DNA of 64,000 nucleotides from Tetrahymena elliotti 4EA (lineage: Eukaryota; Ciliophora; Oligohymenophorea; Hymenostomatida; Tetrahymenidae): assembly GCA_000231825.2 (NCBI GenBank), contig JH720314.1, positions 930,001-994,000 of the forward strand, in the 5' to 3' direction. The notes beneath the pieces are model-generated. The model worked only from the letters and a program-made list of their open reading frames with translations, searched no databases and was not told where the DNA came from. Of this stretch, positions 13,383 through 27,455 are shown piece after piece. A program made the position numbers and the translations under genes. Numbering within the stretch: position 1 is the first letter of the stretch; every line of letters starts with the position of its first letter.

Positions 13383-14241
13383 ATCTATTTAAAATTAACC
13401 AAATGATTTACACAATTTAACATATTAGTAAGAATAATAAAAACAAACTCTTAATGGGTAAAGTATAGATATGCAATAAGAATATCTAATTTATAAATAA
13501 AACCACATAAATCAAAATCAAGATAAAGATCAAACTAACTATTAATAAACCCATTAAACAAAGCATTCAAACTAATTTTAAAATATATTAAGTCTAAATT
13601 AAAATTTTAATCTCAACAAAACCAATTTTTTAAAGAGAAATAATATTTGATAAATTAAACATAATAAATAACTTTATAATTAACCCTTAAAATATTCTAT
13701 TTATTTAATTTTTTCTCTCTTCAAATTCCATATTTATTTATATTATCTATCTATCTGCCATCTATCATATAATCTTATTGTTTCATTTAAAAATATTTTT
13801 CAATTACTATCTATCTCTCCAATTACTTCATTATAAATACTGAATTATTGTTTAATTTATCTTTTGATTTCTTATTAATATATACTTTCAATAAAATTGA
13901 TTTCTTTTTATGGATTTTTTCAAATTATATTTTTCATAATCACTTTAGTTTGTTTATGTGTATTTTTTCTTTATTTTAGATTTTTTAATATAAAATAATT
14001 GATTTTTTTTGATTTGAAACAAAGAAAGACACTATGATTAATTAATTATAAATAAAGTAAATATCTTGATTTTCTAAATGCTTAATAATATATAATATAA
14101 CTAATTTAAGCTTTATTTTGATTAAATAGTATTTAAATCTTATTTTTATGTGCTTAACTCTTCAATTTAAATTGACTAAAACTTTAACTTTTTTACAACA
14201 CTCTTTTACACTTTTTTACTTTTTAGAAATACGAAACTAAC
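13383..14241. other. AT-rich convergent intergenic spacer
   Basis: Spacer between the 3' ends of the N/Q/S-rich gene (+) and the double-kinase gene (-). It holds an imperfect TATC microsatellite near 13740-13770 and A/T runs. I see nothing else. Confidence 0.55.
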
Positions 14242-17200
14242 TCAATCTGTTATCTAGTTGATTAACTATGGATTTTCTAAAATCTGTATTACTTAATCAA
14301 ACTTAGGTCTCTTTTTAGGATTTTCATCCCAGCACTTTATCATAAGTTTTATTATCTTTTAAAAATTAAATTATTATTAGATTAAAATTATAGAAAAATT
14401 AATATATTACAAATTAAGGTGTATCAAAATGAAGTTTTTGCAGGTTTGGACGTCCTTTTTCTTCAGAAACATATTTTATGATTGCAGCAACATTACCTTT
14501 TTCTTTGAAAGGAGTTTCTCTAGAAGCCAATTCATACATTACAATCTATAAAATATGATATTTCAATATTCCAACTATTAACCATTTATATAAATTAATT
14601 ACTGCAAAGGAATAAACATCTGCTTAAGTTGATACAGGCTGATTTCTCATTGTTTCAGGTGCCATCCAATGCTTTTAATTAACATTCATTTAAAAATAGT
14701 TAAAATAGAATATATTAAATTACGAAAGTTCCCAAAGCACCTGACTAGAAAGGTACAGCTTAACTACCTCCAACACGAGTTAAACCAAAATCAGCTATTT
14801 TCATAGTAGGTATGTTATCACTATTAGGATCATACGGTTTATCAAAAAGTAAGCTTTTCAAAATAAAAACTTAAATGAAATTTAAAATATTAAAAATTTT
14901 ACTTTAAAGATTTTAAGTCTCTATGAATAAGATTATTTTAATGGAGATAAAGCATGCCTTTTGCAAGGTCCTTCAGCCAACGTATACGATGTTCCCATTT
15001 TATCATTTTGATTTATTATTTCTTTTTATGAAGAAGCTCAAATAGTGTGCCTCCTTCACAAAACTCTGTAATAATATAAAAATTATTATCATAGGAAGAA
15101 ATGGCAACTAACTAAAGCAGATTTTCATGGTTTTTGAGTTTTATTAATGCCTATATTTCTCTTTGAAACTCTTTTAAATGTAATTCATCTGAGTTATCTA
15201 GCTTGATAACTTTAATAGCAACTTCTTTATTTTTACATCTACCTTTATAAACTTCACAACTATTACCTTTAAGTTTCAAATATAATTAATTATTAATAAA
15301 AATTAATTTTTTATTTTAAATTTACCGCTTCCAATTTTGTTTCCCATTTATATCTCTGAATAATCAACTATAAAATCAAAAAATTCACTGCTGACTTCAT
15401 GTTTAACATAATTAACAAGTTCAGGATGTTTTCTTATTTTACTCTGGCACTGCTCCAGTTTTAACTATTCTAAATCTTTTTCAACTTTATTTTGATCAGG
15501 TTCGTTTTAGAATTTTAAATGATTTTTATTTGATTTGAAGGGAGATATGCTTTTTCTCATTTACTGGCTTGGATCCATAGATTTTTATTAACCTAAAAAA
15601 CTATCCAAAGGACGCATAGCTTCACTTTCATCATCAGGGATATTCTCACTTCCTAATCTTTAGAGAGCCTCTTTTTTTATTTACTTTTCTTCATCATTAC
15701 TATCTTCAGCTCCAATTAATTTTTTACTTTTTCTTTATGTTGAAGGTAAATCTTCTATTGATTGTTACTGTGCCATTTAATTCTATTGCAATGTTTTTTA
15801 ATCTTATTATAATTACTCTTTATTTTAATTTTGAGCAGAATTTTGAAGCTATTCCTCTTAAAATTACTTAGGTGGAGACATCCTAGGAGAAGAAATTACA
15901 TTATTTGGGGAAGCTTTATTTATGAAAGGATTATTGATTTAAGGAGGTTATTATTCTTGGTTATTTATAGCAAACTATTATTAAAGAAGCATTTGTTGCT
16001 GTTGTTGTTGTTATTCCAAAAATAGCTAATTTTGTAATTATTAAAACTATAAATTAATTAAATTCTAATTTTATTATTACTGTTGCAAATTATTTAAATC
16101 ATTTTTTTAATTTAAGTTAGCACCGTAGCTTAATTAGTTTAGTTAATCAAACATATTCTGGACATACATTTTTTGAAGCTGGATATTTTATTCATTTTAC
16201 TAAAATTTGTCATATTAATTTGCTTATTATTAATTCAAATAATAGTTATTTATTACATTATTATTAGCATTTGTATAATCATAGACATTGTTTTATTATG
16301 CTAAATCATTAAATAGATCTTCAGCTTTAGTATTTTTTTATTCAATTTAGTTATTATTTTATTAATAATTATTTTAATTGTACATTTGATAATTATTTCC
16401 TGGGTAATAGTAGTTCTAATTATTAAACTAATTTTAATTATTTCCTTGATAATCATTTATTTGATAGCCATTTTGATTCCCCATTTGTTGATTATTTTAT
16501 TGATAGTTATTGTAATTATTTATCTCTTGATTATACTAATTATTTTAGCCATTTTTTTAAATTTAATCCATATTTTAAATCATATTGTTGTTGATGTTTG
16601 ACCAAAAATCGAAAGGATTATTGTTTATTGGTTGAGTAATATGAGGTTACTATGAAGGGAGTTTTAATAAATCTACATTCATTTATTCATCAAATATATT
16701 TAAATCTATAAGGTCTTAGCATTTGGTATTATCTTTTATGACTGATCTATTTAAATCATTTGCTTCAAAGAATCCTTAACCTTTTGAGTTATCCACATAT
16801 TTCTCATCTTTTTCTTTCTAATATCCTACAAGCATAGGATGTGAAGGATCCCAAAATTAAAATTAATTAAATATTTCATCATTTTAAGTGTTTTCACTTT
16901 ACAACCCCTAACCATTATGTTAGTTATTTTAAAATTACTAAAATAAATTGATTGCTTCTTAATTGTTTTATTATGGCTAATCCCATAAATCATTCCTTTA
17001 AGAGTATGGAAATGTGCTATTTGAATTTTTATCCATAGCAAATACATGTTTATCTTTACCTTCTACTGAATAGGGATTAGGTATGAAAGGCTTATTACTT
17101 CTGTGTTCAGGCAGATGAGTATTACTACTGATTGGTTTTTTAGCAAATATATATTCATTATTTTGGCTATTGCTATTTTTTGCCGCTTTATTCATCTTTT

Positions 17201-19506
17201 AGTGGTATTCCTTCATGAAATCTCCTTCATCACTTTAGTCATCAGAATCTAAACTCTACTATTTATGTTTTTTTGGGTTAGCACTGTGAGCTCTCATATT
17301 ATTTGCTTGAGTAGAAGAATTTTATTCAGATGTTTTCAAAAATTATTATTACTAAGAACCTCTTTTTAAATCATACTATTTAGAAGATATTGCATTTACT
17401 GAAGACACATTTTAATTCTCAAATTATTTTTCTGTTTATTTAATTGCATCAATAACTCCTGGCCCATAGCTCAGAGGTAATTTAATTCCATAAATATTCT
17501 ACTTATAATTGAGATGTTCAAATATTTTAAATTCAGGTTCACTGTTTGTGAGTATTTCTATCTATTTTATATAATCAATAACATTGTTTGGCAACTTTGG
17601 TATCATAGTGGCTACTGGAAGCTTAGTTTCAGTGATTAAAGAACATCTTTAAAAATAAAGTTAAGCTTATTTGTATATTTTTTCTAAATTAATATCTTAG
17701 GCTTTGATAAATTATCTAATACCATTATCATCAAATTTATGGGATTCAAAATTTGTAGATATTTTAAACGTTTTATAGAGATGCATTGTGAGACACAAGA
17801 GACAATATATTTCATCCAAAATAGACAAAGAAATAGTAGCTTAAATATTCCAAAGTTAGCATTGGTGCAATAAATTCACATTAACAAATTTTAAAATGAT
17901 TGCTAGGTATTCGATTAAATCAGGAAGCAGTAATGGGTCTAAAGGTTTGAATTTCTTTTTAGCACTTTCTAAAAACGGGTTTAATGAAAAATTTCCTTCA
18001 AAGTATTAGCTATATTTTTAATTAAGTTTTAGCTTCGTTTAAAGAAATTAACTTAAATTAACAATTAAGTTGCATGTGTATTAGCTTCTTTTTTAATCTT
18101 TAGGTTTTACTAACTCTCCATCTAGTATTATTTTTTACCAATGCTATTATATATCATCTAATATTTTCTCTGGATTTACTTTCCTATCAACAGGATTTTT
18201 TATTGCCTCAGGGGGACCCTTTTTAAAATAATTATGCAAAAGAATAAGTATTTTTAAATTTATGATAGTATTGCTTCTATGTTCTTTCCAGTGGTTGTAT
18301 AGCAGTATATAAAATTTATCAGTTTTAGGTCTTTTTTTCCATGCTTTCAAAAGGAGCTTTCTCACATATTTCTACTTCGGCCCATACTCATCATACTGCA
18401 AAGCCCCTTTAACTTTAAAAGAAAATAATTTTTACCAAATAAAATATCTAAATTTTATAATAAAATTCTATTAAATGCTAACATAAATTTATTTTTATTA
18501 ATGATAAGATTTTAATTTGCAATTTACTCCATCCTTAAGTATCAAAGAATGCTCCTATAAATTTGGCATTAATTATTTAAAGCCAACTTGCTTTAGCTTC
18601 TTTTTAAGCTTACTTTGTAAATATATATGGGTCTATCATACCATCATACTAGTAATCAAACTTTAATTCCTATTTTAATATCTATAATATTTCATTTGCA
18701 GAAGGTCTATCTGCTGGATTTATTGATAACATTTTCATTATGAAATTATGAAATTCATCAGAAGTAATTGGAAACTCAGGCCATAAGCAACTACCACTGA
18801 TAGCTCCTAAAATAGAATCAAAAGGAGGTTTTTTAAAACAAAGAATATATGATAATACACCTAAAGCAAAAATATCTATCTTTTCATTGATGGGATAATC
18901 TGGAAATATCTAAGGATCTAATATCTCTGGTGCCCTATACATAGGGGTTGTATTTCTATCCATTTCCTCCTTAACTTCTTGTATATTGCATTTACTTATT
19001 TTTTGAATAATATTATTTGTCGTTGATCCAAAATCGCAAATTTTAAAACGACCTTCCTCTGAAAATAAAATATTTTCTATTTTAATATCTCTGTGAATTA
19101 GCTTTCTTTTGTGTATATGGCTAAGACCTTAAGCTACTTCATAAATTACTCTTAGAATTTACTATTCTGATAATTAATTTTTAGGAGTCAAAGACATAAT
19201 GTCTACAAGAGAACCCTTGGGACAATTTTCTATGACTAAGACTCCAAGAGAGCCACTTTATAACTCCTAGCTTCCTAAATATTGTACAATATTTGAATGT
19301 TAACCTAGTTCTTAATAATACTTTCTTTCATTAAAAAATGACCTTTGAGAAGGCACATAATTTAAATTCATAACCTTTGCAACATAATTTTAATTAGATG
19401 TCAGGTATACATTAGAAAAAGAACCTGAACCTATTTCATGTTTAAGGGTAACTTCATTTTTATTCTCTAATTATATCTTTAAATTTTTATATTAATTCTA
19501 TTTCAT
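14242..19506 (-). CDS. NAK-type kinase + ANTH domain + NPF/clathrin-box linker + TKL kinase in one protein
   Basis: Spliced model, minus strand: 19506-18528, 18412-15326, 15266-14903, 14853-14724, 14671-14603, 14545-14411, 14355-14242; 4878 nt, in frame, 1625 residues. Residues ~20-290 are an AAK1/GAK (NAK) family kinase: HEIGSGSFSNVYL, lysine in VAKVMNL, IHRDIKIENIL, CDFGSTT, MDRNTTPMYRAPEIL. From 327 an ANTH domain begins at once: KGALQYDEYGPKQKYVRKLL carries the basic phosphoinositide patch, and it ends near SYGPGVIDAIKQ (~647). The 3.1-kb second exon continues without TGA through a Q/N-rich linker with DLIDLNIF (clathrin-box-like, ~896) and two NPF motifs (~929, ~1156). It then enters a TKL-type kinase: IGSGNSCEVYKG, VAIKVIKL, HRDLKSLN, ADFGLTR, HWMAPE. 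Both kinases keep their catalytic residues. This suggests a clathrin-coat adaptor carrying its own regulatory kinase plus a second output kinase. Confidence 0.88.
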
Positions 19507-20739
19507 AAGATTATTCCTATTTGAGTACTTAAAACTATTTTTTTTGGAAGCCAAACAAACACTGATTATTTACCTACCTACCACTAATATGCTAAGATAA
19601 ACAACTTGAATAAATAAATTGAATTATAAGATTAAATATATTATCTTTTTGCTGATAATTATTATTATATTTAAGGTCCTAATTAACAATTAATTAAAAG
19701 AAGAAAATTTATTAATTATGCTGGCTCTTAAACAAGATTAAAGGTTAATCTTTTAAAAATAATTCAATCATTTATAAATCTTTTAGATTACATATAGAAT
19801 TTTGTCTTAAAGACCAATTACTTTACTAATTTACTATCAAATTTTATTCACTAAGAATGTTGTGTCAAATTATCCTCAATTAAATAAATACCTACTACTA
19901 TCGAACCTCTATGAAATGCATCAAGTATTTTTTAAAATTTATTTAAATTTATTTTTAGTTAAAAAGAAACTTGACAGTTTAATTTTTCATAACTATTTCT
20001 TTTTTTTAAATTAATCAAAATGTTTTAAATATTATTTCATTTACATTATTTTGCTTAAATATTTAACTAAATCTTCAAATTCTTATTCAATATTATGAAA
20101 TTTAATCTAAACTCATTTTCAATTAACAAAAAATGCTTTGGATATTTAATATTTTTTGAAAAAAAATTAATTTATGTTATTTTTTTAATTGAGCAAAGAT
20201 TACAAACAAAATAAAACTATTTTTTTTATTTTATTAAAACTAAAATGGAATATTGTAACTATTTTTCATATTATCTGCTTATCTTCAAGTTCATTTTAAA
20301 CACTTTTGAAGATATTGAAGCTCATTTTTAATTTTCCAACAAATTTCAAAATTATTTTAATTATATAATTTATAAAATAATTAATTATTTTAAATTTTAA
20401 ATATTTCTTTTTAAAATTATTTGAATTAATACTCATTTTTTTAGTTATTTAAGTTTTTCTTAGATCTATTTTAAAAAAACTCCAATTCTGATACTTTTTC
20501 TAGACCCACTCAATTTATTTAAATTTTTTTGAAGATAAAAAGCTCTAACAATTCGTTTTTTGAACAATTTCAAAATTAATTTAAAAAATTAGATTCTTAT
20601 TTTTTTCAATCAGTAATATCAACATAAAAATTACTTTTATTTTACATAAAATATGAGATAATATTTATTTTTTTGTGTTTGATATATTTTTTTTACTGAA
20701 TATTAAAAATTTTATTTTCACGTATTTAATGATCACACT
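19507..20739. other. AT-rich intergenic region
   Basis: Spacer between two minus-strand genes. It should contain the double-kinase promoter near 19507 and the K+ channel 3' UTR near 20740. It is long T/A runs, and I see no gene. Confidence 0.5.
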
Positions 20740-23700
20740 TCATTAAAATTAAATTTTCTTTAGACTAATTTAGGTTTATTTATCTTGATCTAAATAGCTT
20801 CGCTTAAATCGAGAGTATTTTTGAACTTTATCTTGAAATGAATCAAAATTTAATAAATTATATCTAGCTTAAATTTCATTTGTTAAGATCAACAAAAGAT
20901 ACTTCAAATTCATTATCATTTTTCAATTTAATTTAATTTAAAATATTATTATTATTGATGTAATTTATTGGATTTCCTGGAGAGTTTTCTTAAATATTAT
21001 AGCTTTCATTTTAATTTTGCAGCTAAGGTGACTTTTTAACACTAGTCAAATCAAATACATAATTTTAATTTTAATTTCTTATTTGTTGCATTCTTGTGTT
21101 GGATGTTTCTTGATTTAATTAGTTAAAACTAGTGTCTAAATTACTATTATTTTTTTGTATGTTCTTAGAAGTTGGTTATTAAGTTACTGATACCAAGTTT
21201 AATGAGTTATTAGTAAATGATTGATTTGCAATAGAAGGATCTTTGCTCACCTCTTCATCCTATTAAGTTTTTTCGAAGACATTGACTAAGCTTGTTAAAT
21301 TCTTTTTTTGATCTTAATTCTAAGATCTATTATTTATGCTATCTTAATTTATAAAGTCTTTTTTAAAGCTACTTAAAAATGAATCATCATTCTATTCATT
21401 CATAAAAAACTTACTTTTCTTAATGAATTAAGTGTTTTAATATTATTCGTCCTCTAATTCCCTTTAGAATTTTTGTGCTACAGAATCAATACAATTTTAT
21501 TTACCTTTATAAATGCTTCCCCTAGCCTTAAAATCTAAACCAATATCTCTTGAGCTGTTGATAGCTTTAAACTAAGAATTATCTATTTTATTTTTCATTG
21601 CAATTTTTTTTTAAGTAACTTTATCTAATGATATAAATTTTAATAAATAGCTCATATTATTCAAAGGGAAATATATTTCATAATTTTTCATAATATCTAA
21701 ATCGTGCAGAGATTCTCCAAATAAATCCTAATTAAAATTATTAGCTACATTATCCTATTTATAGACATTGCTTTTTTCTTCTCCTCGATGAGAATACTTG
21801 TTGTGAGATGAAGGGACAAATACTGCTTTTAAACTCCTGATTTAATTTTCTAGAATTATCTTATTTGATTCTTCTTATTTATGTTCATATGCTGAGTTTA
21901 GCTAAGTTAGCAATTCATTTATTTAAGAAATAAGCTATTTAGTAGATTTTAATTAATTTGATTTTTGTTTAAAATTCTAATGAATCAAACTCAAATTTTA
22001 ATCATTTTTACTGGATCTTCGTTTCTCATCTCCATTGATAAATTATTTTCCAGTGCCTTATTCATGCTTTAGACTCTTGTTATCTAAATAAGAAACGTTA
22101 ATCTATTAATTTATCTTTTTTTACTTTAAAACAGGACTTATCTTCTCTCCTAATAAAAGTTGAGAGTTATTAGGGTAATTAAGGCTTATCTCTTAAATTG
22201 ATTCATGAATGTCATCATTTATTTGCATCATTTTGATTAGGCTCCTAAAAAAGAATAAAATTTTATAAATTATATGTCTGATTTATGGATTACTTTTTGT
22301 TAGGACTTGAAGGGCTTAATTAGCTTTTCATCTTCACCAATGCACTCTTAGACTGTTTGATGAATAAAACTGGAGACTTAACAAAATCATTGATTTCATC
22401 ATAAGTTTATGAGTCTTCATATATGAGAGATTTATTTTAATAAGATTGAAAATCTTATGAACATTCTTACTCATGAATTGACTTTAATGACTTATTATTA
22501 TCAATTATATTCTGCTATTAATTATTTTGAATTTATTTCATCAAAGAATCTTATAAATAATTAGGTGATATTTTTTCATAATTTTCTAAATCATTATTAA
22601 TTTATTTTATTGATTTTTCATTTTAATTAGTCTCATAAGAATCAACCTAATGTTGATATTTTATCAAATATAGCTCAAGATACTATTAAATATTTTAATG
22701 CTCAAAATTCTCTTAAAAAATTTGTTCAGCTATTTGAGTTAGATCATAATCTTCAATTTTTCTGAAGAAATTATATCTATCGTGCCTTCTTATTATTTAA
22801 TTTCTTTACTGAACTTCTGATTTATTATGAAGGAAAAGAATTTTATCTTTATTAACTTTAAAGTGCACAAAAGGGCATTAGTACAAAAGATGCTATTAGC
22901 TTTCACATGAATAGCATTTTAAGTTGATGCAAGAATAATCATTATTTAGTAATAATTAATCTTTTATTGTACAAAATTATTCTAAGTCTTCACTATAATT
23001 TTAAAGTAGCTCAATAAAACTCTCTCTCTTAATCATCAATAAAGTAGCAAACTCTTTAGATCTTACTGAAACTGTTCTAGGCATTCCTGTGAAGAAACTC
23101 AATTCACCAAAACTTTACCCTTACTAAAGTGTCACTAAAGATTTATAGCCTATTTAAATAAGTAATAATAAAAAAAATAAGAATATTCAAATTATTTTTT
23201 TTTGGATATTGATACTAAATATATCTAATTACTTAGATTATTTATTTTATTTATTTATATTATTAAATTTTTAACTTATTGTATTAGTCAATATTACAGT
23301 CATTTATTGAAGTAAAAATTAAAATATTTTTAAAATGAAAAAATAGTTTTTAAATTAAATGTGAAAAAGAATCTCCTTAATTTTGTATCTTGCTTAATTG
23401 ATCATAAACAGTTTGTTGAGAGATTTATAAAATTATATTCTACAGTCTAGATTAATAAAAGCTAAGACTCAATAGATAAAGGTAGTTGAGGATACCAATT
23501 TAAGTTTATTTAAAGTGAAAATTTACCTGGTTTTTGTTAATTAGTTTAAGTTTCAATAAATATCTCTACAGATCCTTTTTCTATGAAGAATATTGAGCAA
23601 TCATCTAAATTTCCTTCACTACAAATAAGCTCTTCGGGAGTGCATCTATATTCTTTAATAAGAGAAACAATACTTTACTTTAGGCTATTACTAAAATACT

Positions 23701-25367
23701 TTCTAAAAACAGGGGAATTTTTAAGAACTATTTTGTTAGCTTCAATAACTAGATTTTCTCTTAGTGTATCAGAGAGTTAAGATATAATTTTTTATTCTGA
23801 CTCTTAGTCTCTTTCACTTGCTTCTCTCCAATAGTAATCTAAATATTCCCTAATTGCATATTGCATTTACTTGTTGATGTTCTTTTTACTCATATATAGA
23901 TTAATAACTTGCATTTTCTTTTATATTTCATTTTCTTCAAAATTAAAATTATCTAGTATATTTCCTATTGTGTTCATTGAATAAGCAAATAAACCACAAG
24001 AAATAATCATCAAAATGACGCAAAACAATTTTTCAGTTGGAGTGATTGGTAAGGCATCACCAAAACCAACAGTAGCCATTGTTACAATAGAAAAATAGTA
24101 AGCTTCCATATATTAAATTATCCATTAAGATTAATTAATTTATCTAATATTTAACCAAGTTTATTATACTCCATTTCTTTCTTCTATTTAAGATAGTAGA
24201 ATCCAAAAACAAGAAATGAAATGACTTGCAATTAAAATAATCAAAATAAGTCTAATTAAGTCAGGTAATTATTTATACTTTCTTGAAGCAAATATTTCCT
24301 TTGATTTATTATATTAAACAACAATGTTTTTAATTTTAAAAGTAAAAGAGCATAATAGATATCTCGACCAGCTTTCTTCAGACTGGCTTTTTAACAAAAT
24401 ATGAATCTATTAATTAATAATATAAATAAATAGAAGGTTTTTTAAAAATTGAATTTACAATATAAGAAACTAAAATAATCAATTCATTAAATGAGTAATT
24501 CTTCCAATGCTAAATAAAAATGCTTGATCTTTTATTGATTAGTAACCCTTTTTCATAAAATCCTGAGTTCAAATTAATGAAAGTATCAATTACTATAAAA
24601 ATAGGAGATAAATTGATCATCACACTATTGAGAATAATTCCAAGTTTTTCATAAAATAGTATGTACAAAGGGATTTATATTATCAATATCAAAATTATAA
24701 TCATACTAATAAAGTCCCAAATTAATTTAAATAATTAGTTAGGGTAAAGTACTGGAAACTATTTATCTATATAGTTTAATGCACTTTTCATGCATTTACT
24801 GCAGTCTAATGCTTCTTTAAAAAATTATTTAATTTTACTTGGTTTTTTATCCTCTTCCATTTCAGCAGCTAACGAATGGTGTTTTTTCACTTTATATAAA
24901 TACTTTTTTTCATCTGATTTTTAAATTTTTGAAGATTTTGATTTCTTACTCTTTTGAAGATATTTAAACCAAGATAAATCATTAATTAACTTATATTGAT
25001 AATTGCTTAGAATTAGAAACATTCTTGATCTAGTTTAATTGACTAAGCGCTATGCCAGCATCTTTAACTTCAAATCAAAAACTATTTTCTTTAAATTTGG
25101 TAGTTTTTCTGACTAATTTTAAGATTTCAAAGCACTTCCTACTTCATTACTGTTTGATTATTTTAACATATTCTTTAAGTTGTGATCACTAATATTATTA
25201 ATTTAATTAACAGAAATGCTGATGCATTGATCATCTCTCTTTATTAAATGCATTTCTTTATTTCTAGCAGAGCTTTCCTGAAAAGATATATCTTCATTCA
25301 TCTTTCTTAAAGATTAACCTTCAGGAATCTTGCTATGGTAAAAGCTATCTCCGCAGCTTAAATTCAT
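20740..25367 (-). CDS. Voltage-gated/CNG-type K+ channel with cyclic-nucleotide-binding domain (paralog 1, GFG filter)
   Basis: Minus-strand gene, start ATG 25367, stop TGA 20742-20740, several short introns not all resolved. After a ~200-residue cytosolic N-terminus, conserved channel text begins with IDKQFPVLYPNQLFKLIWDF entering S1. The pore is YYFSIVTMATVGFGDALPI, so the filter is GFG instead of the usual GYG. It is followed by S6 (CGLFAYSMNTIGNIL), a C-linker (INLYMSKKNINK, REYLDYYWRE) and the cyclic-nucleotide-binding fold (ECSEGNLDD-type loop, CSIFFIEKGSVEIFIE, then LSFFTGMPRTVSVRS). From about 22.3 kb down to the stop is a long Ser/Asn/Gln-rich tail. Family role: K+ conductance of plasma or ciliary membrane, tuned by voltage and possibly cyclic nucleotides. 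It is paralogous to the channels at 54942 and 59834. Confidence 0.85.
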
Positions 25368-26477
25368 AAGTTATAATTATAATTAGAAATTTTACCTTTA
25401 TTTATCTCTTAAATATAAAGTTTACTTACAAAATCATTTATTAATTATGATAATAAAATAAAAGATAATTTTTTTTTATCAAATTAAACGTCTTGTATTT
25501 TAATATGAAAAATGAAAAAAGTAGTGATTTTAATTCTTCTCTAAATTTGAATAATGTTAACAAAACCAATATTAAGTTTGTAAACATAAACCATTAAGAT
25601 GATTAAAAAATAGGTAACTCTTTTTCCTAAGACATAAAAAATTTAGACTGAAAGATACTAATCTAAGTTTGGCAAAAAGATTAACCTACTTTTTAAGTCT
25701 ATTTTAAAACATTTTAAATTTTTGACAAAAAATAGCTCTTTGTCTGTAAAGTTATCATGAAATTAATGAACCCATAAAATTTTTATGGTCTGTTTGAAAA
25801 CCTAAAGATGAAATTTGTAAATACACAAAGTGCAAAATATGTAAAAAAATGATTAACAAAAATAAATTTAATTGATATCAAAAATTGATTGAAGAAAATT
25901 CACTTTTAAATTGGGATTTCATTTAAAGAACTTTCTAAATTAAAAATTCTTATTAAACCCTGTTTTATCACTTTTTTTAATTTTTTATTTATTTTTATGT
26001 CTTTTAAATTTTATTAAAACAAACTAATAAATTCTATTTGTTCTCAAAATTAATATTTATATTATATTTTATATTACTAATTTTCTTTATTTGAGATAAT
26101 GAAACAGAAAATAAAATTTTTTTTCTTTATTTTAACCTATCTAATTTAAAATTTATTTTCCTGCCACCTTTTAAGATATAAAGATATTTTATTAATATGA
26201 AATAAAATTATTTTAAATGATTCTAATATTTTAATTCTTCATAAATTAATAAAGAGTTAAGATCTGTCTCTATTTATGGTTAAAATAAATCTAAAGAAGA
26301 TGAAACATGTGTTCTTTGTCATAAGTAGTTATAAAAGATATAAAAAGTGCAAGCTTTCAAAATTTATTAGATTTTTTTTCTCTATTTTCATCTTCAATTT
26401 ATTAAAAGGTTTAAAAATTCTAACTTTTAGATTAAAGAAATTATTTCAAAAATAAAAATTATCTCTGATTCTTAGTG
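25368..26477. promoter_or_regulatory. Divergent promoter region, channel 1 / protease-like copy 1 (duplicated at 29.0-30.4 kb)
   Basis: Region between the start codons of channel 1 (-) and the first array gene (+). No gene is visible. A diverged second copy lies at about 29000-30371: the stretch around 25490-25610 (TTTTAATTCTTCT..., then AACCAATATTAAGT) matches 29021-29130, and 25980-26460 matches 29870-30360. This shows the region moved as part of a larger duplication. Confidence 0.55.
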
Positions 26478-27455
26478 ATGCCTTTCAAAAAGTATTAAAT
26501 TGCAAAATTATTTGCTTATTTAGTATTAGTGAGCAGTGTTTCATGTACTAAGAGTGTTAACATGTAATTTGGAAAAAAAATAACACACTTTTCTTTCCAA
26601 ATACTTAAATATGTTAACTTTAATTTACTCCCACAATAAATAATTGTACAAATACTGTTTTCTCTTAGGTAAATAGACTTAAAGAGTGCGGAACCAGATT
26701 TCTTGGGTAAAGCCGCTATGAAAGATTTGGAACTGAGTATTCGTCCATAAACACATTCAAAAATAAAGATATCTTGTTGCATTATACTGTATTTGATGGT
26801 CCTTATTCTAGGATAACAAAATGAGAATATAATTGAGGAACTCTATTCTTAAGGAACTATAGAAAAATAAGTATTCTATATTAATATTGATACTCTAATA
26901 GAAGACTCCTATTATATTGGAAGTATTGATATTGGAAATCCTAATTATTTCTTAATTGGTCAAGGATCTAAATTTACTCTTTTAAAAAATGATGAAGGTC
27001 TAGATGATGGATATTATGCTACCTGTAGTTTCCATTTCAACTATGGTGATATATAATTAATTGGTTATGAATCTATAACATTTACATTTAGCGATCCTTT
27101 TATTCGCATACCAGGACTTTCACTAAATCTAATACTCCAAGAATTTAAAGGCAAGGGTATTGAGTATCTCTAAAAGCCTGAAGGTATTTTTATTAATTCT
27201 ATTGAGAAACTTGAAAGAATAACAATAGAAGCAATAGATGAAGATGGATCTGTTTATTCAATCACTTTAAATCCTTAATAATATTCAGGAAAAACTAAAG
27301 ATGGATAGTATCAATTACTTTTGAAACCTATTTTTCTCTCTTCTGCTGTAATTATTGGTTATTCTATTTTCTAAGCTAACTATGTTGGTTCTGAATTTAC
27401 AGATAATTAAATCTATATTGTTAAGAAAGATTCACCAAGCTAAAGCCATATATGA
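26478..27455 (+). CDS. Pepsin-fold-like secreted family, copy 1 (open, but out of frame in its N-lobe)
   Basis: ATG 26478 to TGA 27453-27455 is open for 325 codons, with a family signal peptide (MPFKKYQIAKLFAYLVLVSS). Compared with copy 2, reading shifts at about 26575 next to an A-run. The family frame returns only after a deletion of about 30-40 bp near 26809, so roughly 230 nt are read in a foreign frame. That part stays open because TGA is the only stop. From EELYSQGTIEKQVFYINID onward it matches the family through IIGYSIFQANYVG to the end. It is probably a dying copy, although a hybrid product is formally possible. Family features are given under the copy at 30372. Confidence 0.5.

Noticed and set aside
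15771..15776. ATGGCACAG as the start of a separate C-terminal kinase gene
   Set aside because: The frame is open for about 880 further codons upstream, with no TGA and continuous coding texture; splitting the gene has no support in the sequence.
16386..16601. Plus-strand Ile/Leu-rich 71-codon frame that looks like a membrane protein
   Set aside because: Antisense of the Asn/Gln/Tyr-rich linker of the double-kinase gene; AAT/TAA runs read as ATT/TTA.
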